A DNA stretch of 5,856 nt from an uncultured Nitrospinaceae bacterium (lineage in GTDB: Bacteria; Nitrospinota; Nitrospinia; Nitrospinales; VA-1). Within the stretch, counting starts at the first letter, position 1, and each line of letters opens with the position of its first letter. The notes below the pieces were generated by a model. The model had not been told where the DNA came from, did no database searches, and saw only the letters and a program-made list of their open reading frames with translations. This document shows positions 1 through 5,372 of the stretch, piece by piece. The stretch lies in NCBI GenBank assembly GCA_938073925.1, contig CALJGH010000139.1, positions 1 to 5,856 on the forward strand. Reading direction: 5' to 3'. Position numbers and translations under genes: made by a program.

Positions 1-129
1 TATTTGCAGATCAGCAAGTCGGACTATCAAGGAAATTGCGAAAAGTAGCAGAAGGCTGGATATGAAAAGCAATCGAACCTTTACTATATTTCGAAAAGAA
101 TCTGAAGTTGGTTTTTTGTTGTTTGACAT
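1..129 (-). CDS. ftsI: FtsI-type septal penicillin-binding protein (PBP3), N-terminal fragment
   Basis: This is a partial gene: only the first 43 codons are in the window and the rest lies beyond the left edge. FtsI (PBP3) is the septal peptidoglycan transpeptidase, anchored in the inner membrane by one N-terminal segment. What is visible is a short polar, basic cytoplasmic tail (residues 1-19), a hydrophobic segment at about residues 20-36, and then the RLADLQI run typical of the start of the periplasmic part of class B PBPs. The ATG lies only 4 nt beyond the ftsL stop codon, and ftsI is the usual next gene after ftsL in dcw clusters. No clear Shine-Dalgarno sequence precedes the start, so translation may be coupled to ftsL. 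No catalytic motif is in the window. A sporulation-type PBP (SpoVD) is the main alternative, so the exact class rests on position and the N-terminal pattern. Confidence 0.85.
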   Translation of the reverse strand, partial: MSNNKKPTSDSFRNIVKVRLLFISSLLLLFAISLIVRLADLQI

Positions 130-133
130 GGTT

Positions 134-451
134 TTACTTTAAAAAAATTGTTACCATTTGCCCCTTTTTAGGCTCTACCATTCCGACCGTATTTTTTGCC
201 AAAGCCTGAATGCGATATAACGACTGCAGACTTTCTTTTTCTAAACGCAACAGATGATTTTCACTTAAAAGTTCTTCGTGTTCTGTTTCAAGAGCCTGAT
301 AGTCATAAGACAGCTTCACTTTTCTTACATTCGGCCATACCAGAGCTAATGCCGCTAGCATCATTAATACCGAGACCAGAAAAACCATCCGAAACCCTTT
401 AGGTGTAATATGGAACCGGCCTTGAATTAATTGCTTAGCTCCGTTAAACAT
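134..451 (-). CDS. ftsL: Cell division protein FtsL
   Basis: FtsL is a small bitopic inner-membrane protein that, with FtsB and FtsQ, forms the divisome scaffold activating FtsW-FtsI. The 105-residue product has a basic cytoplasmic N-terminus (1-19), one membrane segment at about 20-40, then a charged heptad-like region (about 47-82, rich in Leu and Glu) expected to form a coiled coil. The C-terminal RIQALAKNTVGMVEP pattern matches the FtsL/FtsB-type family ending. Size and position between rsmH and ftsI agree with FtsL. An in-frame TTG at 466 would add five residues, but the ATG at 449-451 is preferred because the purine-rich GGAAAGGG lies just upstream. That start overlaps the end of rsmH by 8 nt, indicating tight operon coupling. 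FtsL sequences diverge quickly, so assignment rests on architecture and synteny more than on residue identity. Confidence 0.88.
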   Translation of the reverse strand: MFNGAKQLIQGRFHITPKGFRMVFLVSVLMMLAALALVWPNVRKVKLSYDYQALETEHEELLSENHLLRLEKESLQSLYRIQALAKNTVGMVEPKKGQMVTIFLK

Positions 452-1382
452 ATACCCTTTCCGCAACTCTCAGCTTTGCGCTGACCGACCTCGAGTTCAA
501 TGCGATTTCTTCTTCAGATGCACAGAGGGGGCGACGCGTTAAAATTTTCAAAGTCTGCTTATTACCGCAAATGCAAATTGGAATTTTCGGAGGGCAGGTA
601 CACCCCTTCTCCTCTTTGCGAAAAAATGTTTTAACAATTCTGTCTTCCAGGGAGTGAAATGAGATCGCGACAATCCGTGCAGAAGAATCGAGCAAGCCTA
701 TTGCATCATTCAAAACTGTTTTTATTTGTTCAAGCTCGTTGTTAACCGCTATGCGCAATGCCTGAAAAGTTTTTGTCGCAGGATGAATTCTTGAATGCTT
801 TGGCGATCTAACCACTCGTGAAATTATTTCAGCAAAATGAGAGGTTGTAACAATAGGTCTTTCCTCTTGCTCCCTGCGAATGGCACGGACGATTCTTTTC
901 GCAAACCGTTCTTCACCAAAATTTTTAATAATGGATATCAACTCCACATCCTTTAGCTTTTCAAGGAGGTTTGCCGCTGTAGTCGTTTGCGTGTTGTCCA
1001 TTCTCATATCGAGCGGCCCATCGCGTCGAATACTGAATCCACGTTCAGGTGTGTCTAATTGGGGGGAGGAAACACCAAAGTCGAGCAGCAAACCATTGAC
1101 TTTGGTGACGCCAGATTGCTCTGCAAGGTCGCGCAGGTTTTCCAGTGAGCCGTGGGCAAATATAACCCTATCCCGGAACGGCTGAAGCCTTTCCCGGGCT
1201 CTCTCAATAGCAGACAGGTCACGGTCGATGCCGAGCACTCTGGTTTTTGGCCCTGTGTTTTTGAGGATGAACTCCGTATGTCCTCCATCCCCTAATGTGC
1301 CATCCACGACTACACCCTCCATGTGAATATTTAGATAATGAAGCACTTCATTTTTCATTATCGATTCGTGGTACGTTGGCAT
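444..1382 (-). CDS. rsmH: 16S rRNA (cytosine(1402)-N(4))-methyltransferase RsmH (MraW)
   Basis: RsmH is the SAM-dependent enzyme that N4-methylates C1402 in the decoding centre of 16S rRNA. The 312-residue length is normal for the family. Visible family motifs, in order: the SAM-binding loop VDGTLGDGGH (26-35), the acidic GIDRD strand end (51-55), DFGVSS (101-106), DGPLDMRMD (121-129), the HPATKTFQALRIAVNNEL block (200-217), SFHSLEDRIVK (241-251), and the C-terminal Cys pairs CTC (261-263) and CIC (270-272), followed by the SAKLRVAER ending. All are intact, so the enzyme should be active. The start MPTYHESIMKNEVLHYL aligns with the usual HxPVLLxEVL beginning. Only a weak GAG precedes the ATG. 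The gene follows mraZ with a 65-nt gap and overlaps ftsL by 8 nt, the standard dcw order. Confidence 0.97.
   Translation of the reverse strand: MPTYHESIMKNEVLHYLNIHMEGVVVDGTLGDGGHTEFILKNTGPKTRVLGIDRDLSAIERARERLQPFRDRVIFAHGSLENLRDLAEQSGVTKVNGLLLDFGVSSPQLDTPERGFSIRRDGPLDMRMDNTQTTTAANLLEKLKDVELISIIKNFGEERFAKRIVRAIRREQEERPIVTTSHFAEIISRVVRSPKHSRIHPATKTFQALRIAVNNELEQIKTVLNDAIGLLDSSARIVAISFHSLEDRIVKTFFRKEEKGCTCPPKIPICICGNKQTLKILTRRPLCASEEEIALNSRSVSAKLRVAERVYV
455..462 (-). promoter_or_regulatory. Ribosome binding site of ftsL
   Basis: GGAAAGGG on the minus strand ends 3 nt before the ATG at 451, inside the last codons of rsmH. Its GGA part has an 8-nt spacer to the ATG. It decides the ftsL start in favour of ATG over the upstream in-frame TTG at 466, which would overlap the site itself. 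Confidence 0.55.
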
Positions 1383-1447
1383 GATTTGCTCGAGACGATC
1401 CGGTGGTTATTGAATGCTGAAAAATTTCTGCCAGGAGTCCCGTTGTT

Positions 1448-1837
1448 TCACTCGCCTCCCTGCTTGTCCCATCTTTCGGGAGACCAGATTTCAAAAGTCT
1501 TAGACATTCCTACAAGCACGGCTTCTTTTTTGAGCCCGGCAATGTCTCTCAAGTTAAGAGGCAATAGAATTTTTCCGGACTTCATTTCACATTCCGTGGC
1601 ACGTGAATAAAATTCTCGCAGACGTGTACGATCTTCTTTGGCAAAAGCATTTAGGCTACTTAACTTCTCTTCGTTTTCAGCCCATTCTTTATAGGGAAAA
1701 ACAACTAGAAAAGGTTCCATGGCACACACCACCAACTGCGGACCCGATTGCTCTAATGTTCCACGGAATTTAGCGGGAACATTAAATCGGCCTTTGTCGT
1801 CCAAACTGATGTTGTATGTACCTAAAAAACTACTCAT
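1448..1837 (-). CDS. mraZ: Transcriptional regulator MraZ, short and with an altered second motif
   Basis: MraZ is a ring-forming DNA-binding protein with two SpoVT/AbrB-like half-domains. It heads dcw operons and controls its own promoter in the species studied. The first half carries the intact motif DDKGR followed by FNVPAKFR (13-25). The second half has ATECEM-KSGK-ILLPLNLRDIAGL (80-102). The family normally has D-x-x-G-R at this point; here the Asp is absent by a one-residue gap and Arg is Lys. FEIWSPERW (115-123) is the usual lead into the C-terminal helix, but the protein stops six residues later at 129, against about 143-152 in the family. The +1 frame stays open and encodes a plausible tail, so a frameshift or assembly error is suspected. 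GAAGG at 1847-1851 lies 9 nt before the ATG. The gene has its own promoter just upstream and leads rsmH-ftsL-ftsI. Confidence 0.93.
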   Translation of the reverse strand: MSSFLGTYNISLDDKGRFNVPAKFRGTLEQSGPQLVVCAMEPFLVVFPYKEWAENEEKLSSLNAFAKEDRTRLREFYSRATECEMKSGKILLPLNLRDIAGLKKEAVLVGMSKTFEIWSPERWDKQGGE

Positions 1838-1868
1838 TTTTTTCTGCCTTCGGGTTTGGAAGAAAGTG

Positions 1869-1905
1869 ACATAAAATTACATTTTAAGACACTTTACAAC
1901 ACAAT
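1869..1905 (-). promoter_or_regulatory. Candidate MraZ operator: four 7-bp direct repeats at 10-bp period
   Basis: Read on the mraZ coding strand, four heptamers occur with exact 3-nt spacers: ATTGTGT (1905-1899), AAAGTGT (1895-1889), AAAATGT (1885-1879) and TTTATGT (1875-1869). They share the pattern WWWRTGT. The block touches the -10 box and covers the predicted transcription start, so occupancy would repress mraZ. MraZ binds tandem short repeats at about 10-bp period upstream of its own gene: TGGGN-type in E. coli and, as I recall, AAAGTG(T/G) with 3-nt spacers in mollicutes. The second copy here fits the latter exactly. AT-rich background makes chance matches possible, and binding is inferred. 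Confidence 0.5.
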
Positions 1906-1931
1906 CCTATCATACCGCGACAAACTGTCAA
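1904..1931 (-). promoter_or_regulatory. Predicted sigma-70-type promoter of the mraZ-rsmH-ftsL-ftsI operon
   Basis: On the minus strand a perfect TTGACA (-35, 1931-1926) is followed after 16 bp by TAGGAT (-10, 1909-1904), preceded by TG one base upstream, giving an extended -10. Predicted initiation near 1897 leaves a leader of about 60 nt before the mraZ ATG at 1837. Confidence 0.65.
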
Positions 1932-2225
1932 CATAAAATGAGACAAAAATGCTGATTTTCAGATAGGTAAAAATCGTATAAGTTTTTATTAAAACAGGGT
2001 TTTCTCGTTATTGGGTCAGAATTGCCGGAGTTTTCTGGGTAAATTTCCGCGGTTTTGGATGTGACACCTTCGGTTTTTTTATAGTCAAGGTTGGGAAGGA
2101 TGGGTTTTCAGTGGGAAATATAACTAAAAGTAGAATTATTTGAGTTTGTACATTATATATATAAGCGAACTGGAGCCTCTTGCCAGGAAACCGTCAATAC
2201 CTCGTTCGATTTCAATGGATTTGCT
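1932..2225. other. Non-coding interval between divergent operons
   Basis: No convincing reading frame or RNA gene is seen here. From about 1990 to 2120 the plus strand is strongly G+T-biased, with GGG triplets and TTTT runs recurring and few cytosines. This includes five TGGG copies, at 2012, 2036, 2092, 2101 and 2112. From about 2125 to 2165 it is AT-rich with an alternating TATATATA stretch. The segment separates the mraZ promoter from the ccmE promoter by about 300 bp, so it may hold regulatory sites. Confidence 0.5.
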
Positions 2226-2255
2226 TTGACAAGTCCAAATTCCTGATGCTACTAT
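2226..2255 (+). promoter_or_regulatory. Predicted sigma-70-type promoter of the ccm operon
   Basis: A perfect TTGACA (-35, 2226-2231) is followed after 18 bp by TACTAT (-10, 2250-2255), with TG at 2247-2248 giving an extended -10. Initiation would be near 2262, about 50 nt before the preferred ccmE ATG at 2313 but only about 18 nt before the upstream ATG at 2280. Confidence 0.55.
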
Positions 2256-2312
2256 GAAAATATGCCTAAATAATTATGGATGTTACCTTTTTCCAAAGGA
2301 TTAGAACCGGTT

Positions 2313-2801
2313 ATGAAGCAGAAAAAAGTCAGATTTTTGGTGGGAAGCTTGTTGATCGTAGGTGCGATCGGATATTTAATCACTATGGGGATCAGCAATA
2401 CCTCGCAGTATTTTTTCACGGTTGATGAATTACTCAGCCAGAAAATTTCTTATGCCGGAGCTGGACTAAAAGTTAAGGGCAATGTTGTAAATGGTTCCAT
2501 CCAAAGAGACCCAAACGACTATTTAGATGTGAAATTTTTAATTGAGGAGAAGGAATCCTCATTGAAGGTAACCTATCAAGGGGTAACACCAGATATGTTT
2601 GCAGACGGCCGGGAAGTGGTTGTGGAAGGGACATTGGGAAGAGATGGTGTCTTTCATGCAAATACTTTGTTGACCAGTTGCCCTTCAAAATATGAAGCAG
2701 AGAAAGAGGCAGGGAAAATGCATCCCGGATCTCTGAGTACCGATAAGTATAAGGAGCCCGGCTTAAAAAAAACGGACACCTTGCCAAAGACAACGATTTG
2801 A
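2313..2801 (+). CDS. ccmE: Haem chaperone CcmE with a Cys-x3-Tyr haem-binding motif
   Basis: CcmE is the periplasmic, membrane-anchored protein that covalently holds haem and passes it to the CcmF lyase. From M1 at 2313 the protein is 162 residues: a basic start MKQKKVR, one membrane anchor (about 8-25), then the OB-fold domain with GLKVKGNVVNGSIQRDP (51-67), VTYQGVTPDMFADGREVVVEG (87-106) and the haem-attachment region LTSCPSKYEAE (120-130). The canonical His is replaced by Cys123, with Tyr127 kept, giving the CX3Y variant known from Desulfovibrio and archaeal proteins. The charged tail is expected to be flexible. An in-frame ATG at 2280 would add 11 residues, but it lacks a ribosome site and lies close to the predicted transcription start. 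AAAGGA at 2295-2300 precedes the chosen ATG with a long 12-nt spacer, so the start is moderately certain. It is the first gene of the operon. Confidence 0.93.
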   Translation: MKQKKVRFLVGSLLIVGAIGYLITMGISNTSQYFFTVDELLSQKISYAGAGLKVKGNVVNGSIQRDPNDYLDVKFLIEEKESSLKVTYQGVTPDMFADGREVVVEGTLGRDGVFHANTLLTSCPSKYEAEKEAGKMHPGSLSTDKYKEPGLKKTDTLPKTTI

Positions 2802-2868
2802 CCTTCCTTTAAAATTCTAAAAAAGCCTAATCCCCGAACTTAAAGGTAAACGGCTTCTATTTTTACTC

Positions 2869-4884
2869 ATGAATGATATTGGTGAATTTACATTACTTAT
2901 AGCCTTGGCGACCGCTATTTATGGCTGTGTTGCCTACATTATGGCTGCACGTGGCAATCGGATAGACCTTTATCTAAGCGCAGATAAGACGCCGCTTATT
3001 GTATGGGGTTGTGTGATGATCTCTTCTATTTGTTTATGGAGGGCATTTCTTACTAATGATTTCAGCCTTCAATATGTTTGGGCTTATTCTAATATTGAAC
3101 TCGATACATTTTATAAATTCGCTTCTTTTTGGGGTGGGCAAAAAGGGTCCCTTCTTTTTTGGACCTTACTTCTTACCACTTATACGGTGGTGGTGCATTT
3201 TCAGAACCGCAAAAAAAATCTTCACGTTGTCCCATATGCGATGGCAGTGCTACTGACTATTATTATCTTTTTTCTCTGCCTGGTTAATTTTTCAACCAAT
3301 CCATTTGAACGCATTCCTTTGCCGCCTGAAGATGGCCGCGGTTTGAATCCTCTTTTGCAAAATTACTGGATGGTCATTCATCCGCCGACCTTATACCTTG
3401 GGTATGTTGGGTTTACGGTTCCATTTGCTTTTGCGGTAGCCGCTTTGATCAGTAAAAATCTGGATGATGGATGGATTCGATTGACGAGAAAGTGGACACT
3501 GATTTCCTGGTTTTTTCTTTGCATGGGAAATCTGTTTGGTGCTTCATGGGCTTATGTCGAGTTGGGCTGGGGGGGCTATTGGGCCTGGGATCCTGTGGAA
3601 AATGCGGCTTTCATGCCTTTATTGATTGCGACCGCTTTTTTGCATTCCGTAATGATCCAGGAAAAAAAGGACATGATGAAAGTCTGGAATATGTCATTGA
3701 TCCTTCTTACTTTTGTGATGACCATTTTTGGTACGTTTATCACACGTAGCGGTCTTATTCAGTCTGTTCACACATTTGATGAAGCCACGTTAGGATATTA
3801 TTTTCTGGCTTTCCTTTTCGTTATACTTTTTTCCTGTACGGCGTTGATTGTTTCACGTCTTCCTTTATTGAAAAGTAAGAACCAATTAGACTCTTTTTTG
3901 TCGCGTGAGAGTGGTTTTCTTTTTAACAATCTGCTTTTACTGGGAATTGCTTTCGCAACCTTCTGGGGAACTATTTTCCCAATTATTTCAGAAGCCGTTC
4001 GTGGAATAAAAATTACCGTAGGTCCGCCTTTTTATAATCAGGTCAATGTTCCGATTGGGCTTGCTCTTTTAGCTCTTGTTGGTATTGGGCCAGTTATTGC
4101 CTGGCGCCGGGCGACTCTGTCCAACTTAAAGAAAAATTTCTATCGACCTTTAGCAGTGGCTTTTATTACTGCGGTGGCATTGTTTCCTGTTATTCCTTTA
4201 GGAAGTCGGGTTGAGAATTATACTTATATCGCTTTTATCCTCTGTGCTTTTGTGATGACTTGTATCCTCAGTGAATTCTACAAGGGGACGGCTTCAAGAA
4301 TGGGATTACATGATGAATCGATGTTCGGAGCCTTGACGACTGTTACCTGGCGCAACAAAAGGCGTTATGGGGGGTATATTGTTCATATAGGTGTTGTTCT
4401 AATTTTTGCAGGTATTGCAGGATCGCAAGCTTATGGAACCCACGTTGAAAAACACCTTAAACCCGGCGAAAAATTTGAGATAAGAGGATATAGCATTACC
4501 TACGAAAAACTGGTGGCGATAGAGGCAACCAGTGTCAAAACCCGGGTCATTGCTCAACTTGATGTCAAACGAAACGGCAGCCACTATTGGACTGCACGTC
4601 CGGAAAAAGAATTTTATAAAGGCCAGAATCAACCGGTCTCTGAAGTGGATGTGCTTTCAACCTGGAGAGAAGATTTATACATGATCCTCGCAGATTTCAG
4701 GGACGATGAGTCGGCCACTATAAAAGTTTATGTTAACCCCATGGTGAGTTGGATGTGGACGGGTGGCTGGATCATTGCGTTTGGTACGATGATATCTATG
4801 TGGCCTGACAGACTGGAGCAAAGACGTCGTTTGGAACGTTTTCGCAGAGAAGAATCTCTATTTCCTTCTCCGGCGCAGGAGTAA
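2869..4884 (+). CDS. ccmF: Cytochrome c haem lyase subunit CcmF
   Basis: CcmF is the polytopic inner-membrane haem lyase that takes haem from CcmE and joins it to apocytochrome CxxCH cysteines in the periplasm. The 671-residue protein has many membrane segments. The haem-handling WWD-type motif is clear at 227-245 (WAYVELGWGGYWAWDPVEN). Four histidines match the conserved set: His171 (VIHPPTLYLGY) and His301 (SVHTFDEATLGYYF), expected periplasmic, and His259 (FLHS) and His506 (YIVHIGVVLIFAGIAGS), expected in membrane segments. FWGGQKGSLLFW (87-98) and the FWGTIFPIISE block (365-375) are further family hallmarks. A periplasmic domain (about 520-625) precedes the last membrane helix (about 626-645). 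Length is usual for the family and nothing appears broken. The start fits the family N-terminus, but no good ribosome site is near: AAAGG lies 22 nt upstream. It follows ccmE after 67 nt. Confidence 0.97.
   Translation: MNDIGEFTLLIALATAIYGCVAYIMAARGNRIDLYLSADKTPLIVWGCVMISSICLWRAFLTNDFSLQYVWAYSNIELDTFYKFASFWGGQKGSLLFWTLLLTTYTVVVHFQNRKKNLHVVPYAMAVLLTIIIFFLCLVNFSTNPFERIPLPPEDGRGLNPLLQNYWMVIHPPTLYLGYVGFTVPFAFAVAALISKNLDDGWIRLTRKWTLISWFFLCMGNLFGASWAYVELGWGGYWAWDPVENAAFMPLLIATAFLHSVMIQEKKDMMKVWNMSLILLTFVMTIFGTFITRSGLIQSVHTFDEATLGYYFLAFLFVILFSCTALIVSRLPLLKSKNQLDSFLSRESGFLFNNLLLLGIAFATFWGTIFPIISEAVRGIKITVGPPFYNQVNVPIGLALLALVGIGPVIAWRRATLSNLKKNFYRPLAVAFITAVALFPVIPLGSRVENYTYIAFILCAFVMTCILSEFYKGTASRMGLHDESMFGALTTVTWRNKRRYGGYIVHIGVVLIFAGIAGSQAYGTHVEKHLKPGEKFEIRGYSITYEKLVAIEATSVKTRVIAQLDVKRNGSHYWTARPEKEFYKGQNQPVSEVDVLSTWREDLYMILADFRDDESATIKVYVNPMVSWMWTGGWIIAFGTMISMWPDRLEQRRRLERFRREESLFPSPAQE
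4877..4881 (+). promoter_or_regulatory. Ribosome binding site of the ccmH-like gene
   Basis: AGGAG lies inside the last sense codons of ccmF, 6 nt before the next ATG at 4888. It is the strongest Shine-Dalgarno sequence in the ccm operon. Its position lets ribosomes ending ccmF reinitiate at once. Confidence 0.7.
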
Positions 4885-4887
4885 GAA

Positions 4888-5370
4888 ATGCCTTTATTGA
4901 AATTTGCAGTCAGCATTTTTGTTGCAGCTTGGTTTTTTGTGAGCGTTTCTGGGACCTCGTATGCGGGTTCGCTCCTCCAGGATTTAGAAAATGCATTGAT
5001 GTGTAAATGCGATGATAAATGCGGCAAGGTACTTGTAAACTGCACCTGCTCTACTTCAGATAAAACCCGGGCTAAATTTTCTAAGATGCTGGACTCGGGA
5101 CTCACTGTGGATCAAATTATTAAATCTCAGGTCGATGAATATGGCGAAACAGTTTTGTCGGCTCCTACAAAATTTGGATTTAATCTCACTGCCTGGGTGA
5201 TGCCTTTTATTGCTTTGGTTGCTGGAGGAGTAGGGGTCCGGAAAGTTATTTATTCCTGGGTGGATAAAAAAGAAGAGACCGTTACTGAGGATGAACCTGA
5301 AGAAAAAACTGCAACATCCGAGAAGTATTCAAAACGTTTGCAGGATGAACTAGACGGGATCGAGTTATAG
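4888..5370 (+). CDS. ccmH: CcmH-like apocytochrome thiol protein with a five-cysteine cluster
   Basis: CcmH/NrfF-family proteins are periplasmic, membrane-anchored thiol proteins that keep or make apocytochrome CxxCH cysteines reduced for haem attachment. The 160-residue product has a signal peptide (1-26, likely cut after SYA), then LMCKCDDKCGKVLVNCTC (37-54) holding Cys39, 41, 45, 52 and 54. An RAKFSKMLDSGLTVDQIIKS helix (61-80) and VDEYGETVLSAPTKFG (82-97) follow; these match the family's M-L-x-G-x-x-x-x-E/Q-I-I and YG-x-x-V-L-x-x-P patterns. A membrane helix (about 101-121) and an acidic cytoplasmic tail ending YSKRLQDELDGIEL complete it. Canonical CcmH has LRCxxC; the CxC and CxxxC arrangement here resembles multi-cysteine versions I recall from deltaproteobacterial-type genomes. 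The gene follows ccmF by 3 nt with an AGGAG site. Family assignment is firm; the redox chemistry of the extra cysteines is unknown. Confidence 0.85.
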   Translation: MPLLKFAVSIFVAAWFFVSVSGTSYAGSLLQDLENALMCKCDDKCGKVLVNCTCSTSDKTRAKFSKMLDSGLTVDQIIKSQVDEYGETVLSAPTKFGFNLTAWVMPFIALVAGGVGVRKVIYSWVDKKEETVTEDEPEEKTATSEKYSKRLQDELDGIEL

Positions 5371-5372
5371 GG

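Noticed and set aside
452..466. Upstream TTG start for ftsL, adding five residues (MRKGY)
   Set aside because: The ribosome-site-like GGAAAGGG would then lie inside the coding part, and the ATG at 451 is correctly placed after it.
880..1185. Plus-strand open frame of 101 codons within rsmH
   Set aside because: It lies antisense to a fully motif-supported rsmH and its translation shows no recognisable domain.
2066..2080. ACC-TTC-GGT mini-hairpin followed by seven T, resembling an intrinsic terminator
   Set aside because: The stem is 3 bp, and no plus-strand gene lies upstream that would need termination here.
2152..2157. Perfect TATAAT on the minus strand as a second, distal mraZ promoter
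   Set aside because: It sits in an alternating TA stretch and no -35-like hexamer is found 16-18 bp upstream.
2280..2312. Upstream ATG start for ccmE, adding MLPFSKGLEPV
   Set aside because: No ribosome site precedes it, it is only about 18 nt from the predicted transcription start, and CcmE proteins normally open with a short basic stretch like MKQKK just before the anchor. It is not excluded.
2473..2793. Minus-strand open frame of 106 codons opposite ccmE
   Set aside because: It is a shadow of the ccmE coding sequence with no protein-like features of its own. The same applies to the minus-strand frames opposite ccmF and the ccmH-like gene.
2819..2864. Possible terminator or attenuator between ccmE and ccmF: AAGCC pairing with GGCTT followed by a T-rich run
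   Set aside because: The stem is only 5 bp with a loop of about 24 nt, too weak for an intrinsic terminator. The absence of a close ribosome site for ccmF remains unexplained.
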